A stretch of DNA of 26,986 nucleotides from a candidate division WWE3 bacterium RIFOXYD1_FULL_39_9. Lineage in GTDB: Bacteria > Patescibacteriota > WWE3 > UBA101185 > UBA10185. The DNA is taken from contig MEWG01000008.1 of the NCBI GenBank assembly GCA_001773295.1, positions 16,707-43,692 on the forward strand, written 5' to 3'. Of this stretch, positions 22,978-26,986 are shown in pieces (within the stretch, counting starts at the first letter, position 1; each line of letters opens with the position of its first letter). Made by a program: the position numbers and the translations under genes. The notes beneath the pieces are model-generated. The model ran no database searches and had not been told where the DNA came from. It saw nothing but the letters and a program-made list of their open reading frames with translations.

Positions 22978-23193
22978 ATGGCTGAGATTCTAAGGATCTT
23001 TCTAATTCTGTTAATGGGCGTAGCAGTTTTCATAATGCTTCCGGAAATCTGCAAACCGATCTTTTTCCCAAAAGGCTACAAAGCAAGTAATTTTGGGAAG
23101 CGCCCCGGATTGTACCAACTTGCTTTCTGGGCTGCCTTAGGTCTCGTTTATCTGGTACCGACGATTATTCGAGGTATCTTAGATCTATGGTGA
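22978..23193 (+). CDS. 71-residue two-TM membrane protein, unknown
   Basis: A GGAGAGGAGG tandem SD lies just ahead of the ATG, 35 bases after the preceding stop and with no promoter between. There are two hydrophobic helices (about residues 4-24 and 47-66) with a basic, Pro/Gly/Lys-containing loop (FFPKGYKASNFGKRPG). No recognised family, and no clear sequence similarity to the neighbouring two-TM proteins beyond topology. It is followed by the first copy of a 62-bp hairpin repeat. Confidence 0.68.
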   Translation: MAEILRIFLILLMGVAVFIMLPEICKPIFFPKGYKASNFGKRPGLYQLAFWAALGLVYLVPTIIRGILDLW

Positions 23194-23212
23194 GCTAAAA
23201 AGGTGAAATACT

Positions 23213-23274
23213 CAAAAGACCCCGGCTATTTTGTTGTCACAACAACAGGAGAAACCGGGGTCGCTAGTTTTAAA
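23213..23274 (+). repeat. 62-bp direct repeat, copy 1
   Basis: This segment is repeated base-for-base at 23614-23675. It contains the two-tier hairpin given separately; even the loops and the non-paired tail are conserved. Confidence 0.95.
23218..23271 (+). terminator. Two-tier hairpin after the 22978 gene
   Basis: GACCCCGG pairs with CCGGGGTC; inside lies the palindrome TTGTTGTCACAACAA. GCTAGTTTT follows. The T-run is short and five bases from the stem, so it is a plausible but not ideal terminator. Confidence 0.65.
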
Positions 23275-23293
23275 TCCTATAGACCTATAGTGG

Positions 23294-23322
23294 TTGCGGG
23301 GAGCTCAAAAAAATGTTAAAAT
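23294..23322 (+). promoter_or_regulatory. Promoter of the 23365 gene
   Basis: TTGCGG (23294-23299), 17 bases, TAAAAT (23317-23322). Confidence 0.55.
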
Positions 23323-23364
23323 CTCGGTATCCCTGAACAAATTCCAAAAAAGAAAGGAAAATAA

Positions 23365-23601
23365 ATGGCCCCTCTAACGTGCATCTTCAACTTTGTTTTT
23401 CTTGCTGTCTACTTCTCAGCGTGTATAGCAGCAACCCGTGACTACCTTAAACCTGCAAATCGGGAAAAGAGATTTGCATTTTTGAAGCACGGCATGTTTA
23501 TTTTTGTGCTGACTGTGGTTACTGTCTTTTCGTTGAATACGTTTAACTCAGGACCAGAATCAAAGTTGGTACAAATGCTCGAAGCACTGCTCGGCAAGTA
23601 A
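23365..23601 (+). CDS. 78-residue two-TM membrane protein, unknown
   Basis: The ATG follows an AAAGGAAA SD. There are two hydrophobic helices (about residues 5-24 and 45-60), a basic loop between them (KPANREKRFAFLKHG) and a short hydrophilic C-terminus. No family is recognised. It has its own promoter but ends in the same 62-bp hairpin repeat as the gene before it. That suggests duplication of a gene-plus-terminator unit, or two insertions using the same terminal element. Confidence 0.68.
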   Translation: MAPLTCIFNFVFLAVYFSACIAATRDYLKPANREKRFAFLKHGMFIFVLTVVTVFSLNTFNSGPESKLVQMLEALLGK

Positions 23602-23613
23602 CAGTGTTCTACC

Positions 23614-23675
23614 CAAAAGACCCCGGCTATTTTGTTGTCACAACAACAGGAGAAACCGGGGTCGCTAGTTTTAAA
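23614..23675 (+). repeat. 62-bp direct repeat, copy 2
   Basis: Identical to 23213-23274; the copies are 401 bases apart and each follows a two-TM gene. Confidence 0.95.
23619..23672 (+). terminator. Two-tier hairpin after the 23365 gene
   Basis: Same stem (GACCCCGG/CCGGGGTC) and inner palindrome as copy 1. It also lies just downstream of the convergent rplS stop. Confidence 0.65.
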
Positions 23676-23704
23676 AAAGGCCTATTTAATTTGAAAATGG
23701 GAAA

Positions 23705-24052
23705 TTAGATTCTCTCTTTGACTCTCTTAGCTTCACGGCCCTTTTTGTCTCGGAGGTAATAGAGTTTGGCTCTGTTTACTTTACCTTTTCTCAAGATTTC
23801 GATTTTTTCAATATTTGGTGAATAGAGTGGGAAAATTCTCTCTAAGGCTATGTTGTCGGCACCTATTCTTCTGACGGTAAATGTCTTGGATAAGCCCATA
23901 CCTTTTCTGGAGATAACAATACCTTCATAAGGCTGAACTCTAGCCTTGTTACCTTCAATAACCCTATAATGAACTTTTACTGTGTCGCCGGCGATAAAAT
24001 CCGGGAGTTGTACCTGTTCTATATTGTCGACTTTTACTTGTGCTTGTTCCAT
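23705..24052 (-). CDS. rplS: 50S ribosomal protein L19
   Basis: The protein follows the L19 pattern closely: DFIAGDTVKVHYRVIEGNKARVQPYEGIVI, KTFTVRRIGADNIALERIFPLYSPNIEKIEILRKGKVNRAKLYYLRDKKGREAKR. I choose ATG 24050-24052, which gives 115 residues, the family's usual length. A TTG at 24106 would add 18 residues that do not look like L19 and overlaps the -35 box. L19 sits at the 30S-50S interface. It lies 82 bases downstream of clpC; the usual bacterial trmD/rpsP neighbours are absent. Confidence 0.95.
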   Translation of the reverse strand: MEQAQVKVDNIEQVQLPDFIAGDTVKVHYRVIEGNKARVQPYEGIVISRKGMGLSKTFTVRRIGADNIALERIFPLYSPNIEKIEILRKGKVNRAKLYYLRDKKGREAKRVKERI

Positions 24053-24077
24053 AGCTTTGCGAATTTCTGCAATGTGT

Positions 24078-24106
24078 ACAATACCAAAAATAACCGGAAA
24101 CTGCAA
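24078..24106 (-). promoter_or_regulatory. Promoter of rplS
   Basis: On the minus strand TTGCAG (24101-24106), 17 bases, TATTGT (24078-24083). The leader would be about 20 bases with no SD. Confidence 0.55.
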
Positions 24107-24134
24107 GAAACTCCTGTATTTACCTATAAATACA

Positions 24135-26234
24135 CTACTCGGCTTTTACTTTTGCCGGAGAAATGATGTTTATCTTGAGGTTCTCCCCCTGAGTTGTTAC
24201 CCTAACTTCGTCATTTGAGGTCAATTCTCCCGATATTATTCTTTCCGACAAAACATTTTCGAGTTCTTTTTGGACGTACCTTCTAAGCGGTCTGGCGCCG
24301 TATTCGTCACTAAATCCGTTTTCTGCCAAGTATTTTATGGCTTTTTCATCAACTTCCAGCCCAATCCCCTGCTCTTTTAATAACTTATTAGTCTTGGCAA
24401 CCAGTCTTCTGGCAATTTCTAGAATGTCAGTCATGGTTAAGCTTGAGAATATGATGATTTCATCTATTCTGTTTAGAAATTCCGGCTTAAATGAGTCTTT
24501 TAACAAACCGAATATTCTTTTCTCGAAGTCCTGTTTTGTATTTACTCTGCTTTTAGCCTCTGCCTTATCAAATCCAATATCTTTTCTTCTTAACAGTTCT
24601 GAACCAACATTCGAAGTCATGATGAGAATAGTGTTCTTAAAGTCTACAGTTCTACCTTTGCTATCTGTAAGTCTGCCGTCTTCCATTATCTGAAGAAGGG
24701 CGTTAAATGTGTCCGGGTGAGCTTTTTCAACCTCGTCCAGTAATATTACCGAAAATGGCTTTCTTCTTACGATTTCTGTTAAGTTTCCGCCTTGATCGTA
24801 ACCGATGTATCCCGGAGGAGCGCCGATCATCTTGCTGACTGCGTGTTTTTCCATATATTCACTCATGTCCAGTCTGACAATCATGTCTTCGTTGCCATAT
24901 AAAGCTTCGGCTAGAGCTTTTGCCAGCTCGGTTTTACCAACACCGGTAGGTCCTAAGAATAAGAACGTACCTATCGGGCGTTTTGGATCTTTCAACCCGG
25001 CCCTTGATCTTCTGATAGCTTCGGTGAGCACCTTGATGGCGTCCTCCTGCCCTACGATTCTTTCAGAAATTCTTTCACCAAGATTAATCAACCTCTCACG
25101 CTCTTCGACACTTAATCTCTCAAGAGGTATTCCTGTTGCTCTTGAAACTACTTTTACAACATGATCTTCAGTTACATCCGGAATTTCTTCTAACTTAGTT
25201 TTTGTCCAAATTTCAACAAGTTCGCTTTTTACTCTTTCCAGTTCTTCGATTCTAGTTTGAACTTCTTTCTTTTCGACATCGGGTAGGTCGGCTCTAACTC
25301 TATTTTTTAATTCCGCGAGCTCGTCTTCAACGTTTTTCAAATTCTCAGGCTCTTTAACTTGCGAAAGTCTTACCAAAGCGGAAGCCTCGTCGATTAGGTC
25401 AATTGCCTTATCCGGTAAAAATCTATCGCTAATATATCTATCGCTCATTTTTACTGCTATATCGATAGCATTATCAAGAATTCTTACATGATGATGTTTC
25501 TCATATCTTTCGCGCAATCCCTTTATAATTTCGACGGTTTCTTCAGTAGTTGGTTCGTTTACAATGATTGGTTGGAAACGTCTTTCAAGTGCCGCGTCTT
25601 TTTCGATGTATTTTCTATACTCATCAATTGTTGTAGCCCCGACCATTTGCAACTCGCCTCTGGATAATGCAGGTTTCAAAATGTTTGCGGCGTCCATAGA
25701 ACCTTCTGCAGAGCCGGCACCGACAACCGTGTGTAATTCGTCCACAAATAAAATTATCTGACCTGAAGCACTTATCACTTCCTGAATAATATCTTTAATT
25801 CTTGCTTCAAACATACCTCGGTGAGAAGTACCTGCAATTATCGAAGCTATATCTAAGGCAAAAACCCTTTTACCTCTGAGTGGTTCAGGAACTTGTCCGT
25901 TTATGATTTTTTGGGCCAAACCTTCAACGATAGCTGTTTTACCAACTCCCGGATCTCCTATTAATACTGGATTGTTCTTTGTTCTTCTTGAAAGTATGTG
26001 TATTACGCGCTCAATTTCGTTTTTGCGTCCGATAACCGGATCAAGTTTGCCTTCTCTTGCCAGCTGGGTTAAATCCCTACCGAATTTATCTAGTTTTGAT
26101 GCTGTAGTATTTGTTTCTTTCATAAGCTCGTTATAACAAACCTCACATAGAGCCATATAAACTTGTTTGCCATCTACAATTCTGTTTATTGGGATTTTGG
26201 CAGGACGTTGTCCGCATCTGTGACATAAAACCAT
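24135..26234 (-). CDS. clpC: ClpC/ClpE-type AAA+ unfoldase with N-terminal zinc finger
   Basis: This 699-residue ATPase is expected to unfold proteins for ClpP. In place of the ~140-residue Clp N-domain it has a four-Cys zinc finger (CHRCG near residue 4, CEVCY near 30), as in ClpE. AAA-1 has Walker A GDPGVGKT and Walker B ILFVDE; a short middle domain follows (about 320-370, Glu/Lys-rich). AAA-2 has GPTGVGKT, VILLDEVEKAH and the sensor-2 region GARPLRR. KDIGFDK in AAA-2 is the expected ClpP-docking loop. The ATG at 26232-26234 lies six bases after TACAAT with no SD, so the mRNA is probably leaderless. No ClpP, McsA/B or CtsR gene is in the window. ClpE is an equally fair name. Confidence 0.93.
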   Translation of the reverse strand: MVLCHRCGQRPAKIPINRIVDGKQVYMALCEVCYNELMKETNTTASKLDKFGRDLTQLAREGKLDPVIGRKNEIERVIHILSRRTKNNPVLIGDPGVGKTAIVEGLAQKIINGQVPEPLRGKRVFALDIASIIAGTSHRGMFEARIKDIIQEVISASGQIILFVDELHTVVGAGSAEGSMDAANILKPALSRGELQMVGATTIDEYRKYIEKDAALERRFQPIIVNEPTTEETVEIIKGLRERYEKHHHVRILDNAIDIAVKMSDRYISDRFLPDKAIDLIDEASALVRLSQVKEPENLKNVEDELAELKNRVRADLPDVEKKEVQTRIEELERVKSELVEIWTKTKLEEIPDVTEDHVVKVVSRATGIPLERLSVEERERLINLGERISERIVGQEDAIKVLTEAIRRSRAGLKDPKRPIGTFLFLGPTGVGKTELAKALAEALYGNEDMIVRLDMSEYMEKHAVSKMIGAPPGYIGYDQGGNLTEIVRRKPFSVILLDEVEKAHPDTFNALLQIMEDGRLTDSKGRTVDFKNTILIMTSNVGSELLRRKDIGFDKAEAKSRVNTKQDFEKRIFGLLKDSFKPEFLNRIDEIIIFSSLTMTDILEIARRLVAKTNKLLKEQGIGLEVDEKAIKYLAENGFSDEYGARPLRRYVQKELENVLSERIISGELTSNDEVRVTTQGENLKINIISPAKVKAE

Positions 26235-26240
26235 ATTAGA

Positions 26241-26246
26241 ATTGTA
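26241..26246 (-). promoter_or_regulatory. Extended -10 promoter giving a leaderless clpC mRNA
   Basis: TGATACAAT (hexamer 26241-26246, minus strand) ends six bases before the ATG. No CtsR- or CIRCE-like operator was recognised nearby. Confidence 0.65.
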
Positions 26247-26300
26247 TCATGTCTAGCACTAAGATCAAGTGAGTGATAACTATAGGTGATATGTATTTGT

Positions 26301-26360
26301 GGGCACTTTTCTGTGCAAACGAAAGTGCCCCCAAGTCATTTTTCAATTTCTTAGGGGCAC
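26301..26360 (-). terminator. Terminator hairpin of the 26386 gene with an overlapping alternative stem
   Basis: On the minus strand GTGCCCCTAAG (26350-26360) pairs with CTTGGGGGCAC (26325-26335), with an inner ATT-GAAA-AAT hairpin; TTTCGTTT follows. The proximal part of the second arm can instead pair with GGGCACTTT (26301-26309, plus-strand reading), giving a mutually exclusive hairpin. Confidence 0.65.
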
Positions 26361-26385
26361 GGAAAGGGTTCCTTGTACAATCTGA

Positions 26386-26763
26386 TTATAGGTGTCCTCG
26401 GCAGTAAATACCCAATTTGTAAAAGAATTCGCAATAACTGCCGAAGTCGAGCTGACGCCACATAAAAAGCCCCAGTAGTGTCAAAATGACCACAACTGCG
26501 ACTACGAACGCCAGTAGGACAGCGTAGTATTCCGGCCCATTCTGTACAGGTACAGATGTTCTCTTTGCGTATATCCCTGCAGACTGTTCAGTAATTTCTG
26601 GTCTGACTGGTCGGTATGTACTTTCTGTTCCTTCAACCAGCTCAAGTTCCTTTCCATCAACTTTAATTCTTTTAGTTCCTCTAGGAACTAATTGCATTGG
26701 CGGGCACTCTGACGGCCAACCTGTGTCGTACTGATCGTTTGGATTCCAATTATCTACAGGCAC
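26386..26763 (-). CDS. Small protein with C-terminal membrane helix, unknown
   Basis: I start at GTG 26761-26763 because GAGAGGTG lies about eight bases ahead; a GTG nine bases earlier is part of that SD. The 125-residue product has a hydrophilic N-terminal ~80 residues, rich in Pro and including MQLVPRGTKRIKVDGKELELVEG. One strong TM helix (AVLLAFVVAVVVILTLLGLFM) follows, then a short Cys-containing tail (YCEFFYKLGIYCRGHL). This tail-anchor layout puts the bulk in the cytoplasm or outside depending on orientation. No family is recognised. It carries the leader/SD/two-tier-terminator layout of the other small membrane protein genes. Confidence 0.72.
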   Translation of the reverse strand: MPVDNWNPNDQYDTGWPSECPPMQLVPRGTKRIKVDGKELELVEGTESTYRPVRPEITEQSAGIYAKRTSVPVQNGPEYYAVLLAFVVAVVVILTLLGLFMWRQLDFGSYCEFFYKLGIYCRGHL

Positions 26764-26792
26764 TTTTCTCACCTCTCTTTGTTTTTTGGATT

Positions 26793-26806
26793 TTCACATT
26801 TGTGAA
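26793..26806. promoter_or_regulatory. 14-bp palindrome in the leader of the 26386 gene
   Basis: TTCACATTTGTGAA is a perfect inverted repeat about 10-20 bases downstream of the probable -10 box (TATAAT, minus strand, 26816-26821). It could be an operator or a small RNA hairpin. Confidence 0.4.
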
Positions 26807-26864
26807 GTTACGCTGATTATATTACAAAATATATCTTATAGGAAATTCCGCAAAAAGCTAAAAA

Positions 26865-26986
26865 TTAGTGCTCCCAGACGTCGCTTACAAAAGGGTCGGA
26901 TCTGATATCAACACTCTTAATAAACAGTTTGGCAGCGCGCACCATCTCGGCTGACTGAACTTCAGACCAATCTTGCGCCTGATCTT
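26865..26986 (-). CDS. C-terminal fragment of a gene entering from the right edge
   Basis: The minus strand is open from the window edge to TAA at 26865-26867, giving 39 residues that begin DQAQDWSEVQSAEMVRAAKL and end FVSDVWEH. The composition (amphipathic helix, then a polar tail) looks like real protein. It is too short to name. The downstream small membrane protein gene has its own promoter in the gap. Confidence 0.55.
   Translation of the reverse strand, partial: DQAQDWSEVQSAEMVRAAKLFIKSVDIRSDPFVSDVWEH

Noticed and set aside
10292..23675. Hairpins after small genes as integron attC sites (gene cassettes)
   Set aside because: No GTTRRRY/RYYYAAC core sites at the hairpin bases, and no integron integrase in the window.
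24053..24106. N-terminal extension of L19 to the TTG at 24106
   Set aside because: The extra residues do not resemble L19, and the TTG falls in the predicted -35 box.
1..26986. CRISPR array, prophage or insertion sequence
   Set aside because: No regularly spaced repeats, no terminal inverted repeats with a transposase, and no phage structural or integrase genes were seen.

Overview
The window looks like chromosome from a small-genome, AT-leaning bacterium. My best guess is a member of the Candidate Phyla Radiation (Patescibacteria, Microgenomates/Katanobacteria-like). This is an inference from the gene set: a short ClpC with an N-terminal zinc finger, a family 5 solute-binding protein with no visible transporter operon, an M29 peptidase, a type IV pilin-like protein, a RelA/SpoT protein with a broken hydrolase site, and many orphan membrane or secreted proteins. 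No phage, transposase, integrase or CRISPR gene was seen.

Layout. 1-2.2 kb: a nucleotidyltransferase that starts at GTG and runs off the left edge (minus), then a peptide-binding protein (minus). 2.3-6.1 kb: tRNA-Glu and an AT-rich stretch with three uncharacterised membrane or secreted proteins. 6.3-9.8 kb: a Gfo/Idh/MocA oxidoreductase, a SpoU methyltransferase, a small nucleotidyltransferase-like protein and a large secreted protein. 9.9-15.5 kb: a tryptophan-flavoured region holding a membrane-anchored small protein, an atypical tRNA-Trp-like element with a strong terminator, trpS, a 10-TM DMT-type transporter, a BtpA-family TIM barrel, and a divergent TrpD-like enzyme controlled by a complete T-box riboswitch on the minus strand. 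15.5-20.1 kb: an M29 peptidase, tRNA-Lys, an acidic protein, a small membrane protein overlapping an HD phosphohydrolase, a possible deoxyribosyltransferase-like protein, an ASCH protein and a zinc-ribbon protein. 20.1-22.6 kb: RelA/SpoT, an RRM protein and a pilin-like protein. 22.7-23.7 kb: three tiny two-TM proteins, two of them followed by identical 62-bp hairpin repeats. 23.7-27 kb: ribosomal protein L19, ClpC, a one-TM small protein, and the C-terminus of a gene entering from the right edge.

The most striking global pattern is two different gene-start architectures. One set (2654, 5547, 7414-7935, 12914, 16718-17410, clpC, probably 6330) has a TATAAT/TACAAT hexamer 6-8 bases before the start codon, no visible SD and no clear -35 box, which implies leaderless mRNAs; these genes are AT-rich and lack obvious terminators. 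A second, more GC-rich set (left-edge nucleotidyltransferase, 9953, trpS and transporter, 17518 and HD, 19615, the three two-TM proteins, 26386-26763) has a real 5' leader, a very strong SD (often GGAGAGGAGG), mostly -35/-10 promoters with 17-base spacers, and usually a two-tier hairpin after the stop codon. This could mean two regulatory regimes or two evolutionary origins. The tRNA-Trp-like/trpS/transporter block belongs to the second set, and its tRNA is odd (A54, A20, A73, no encoded CCA) while the two other tRNAs here are canonical and encode CCA.
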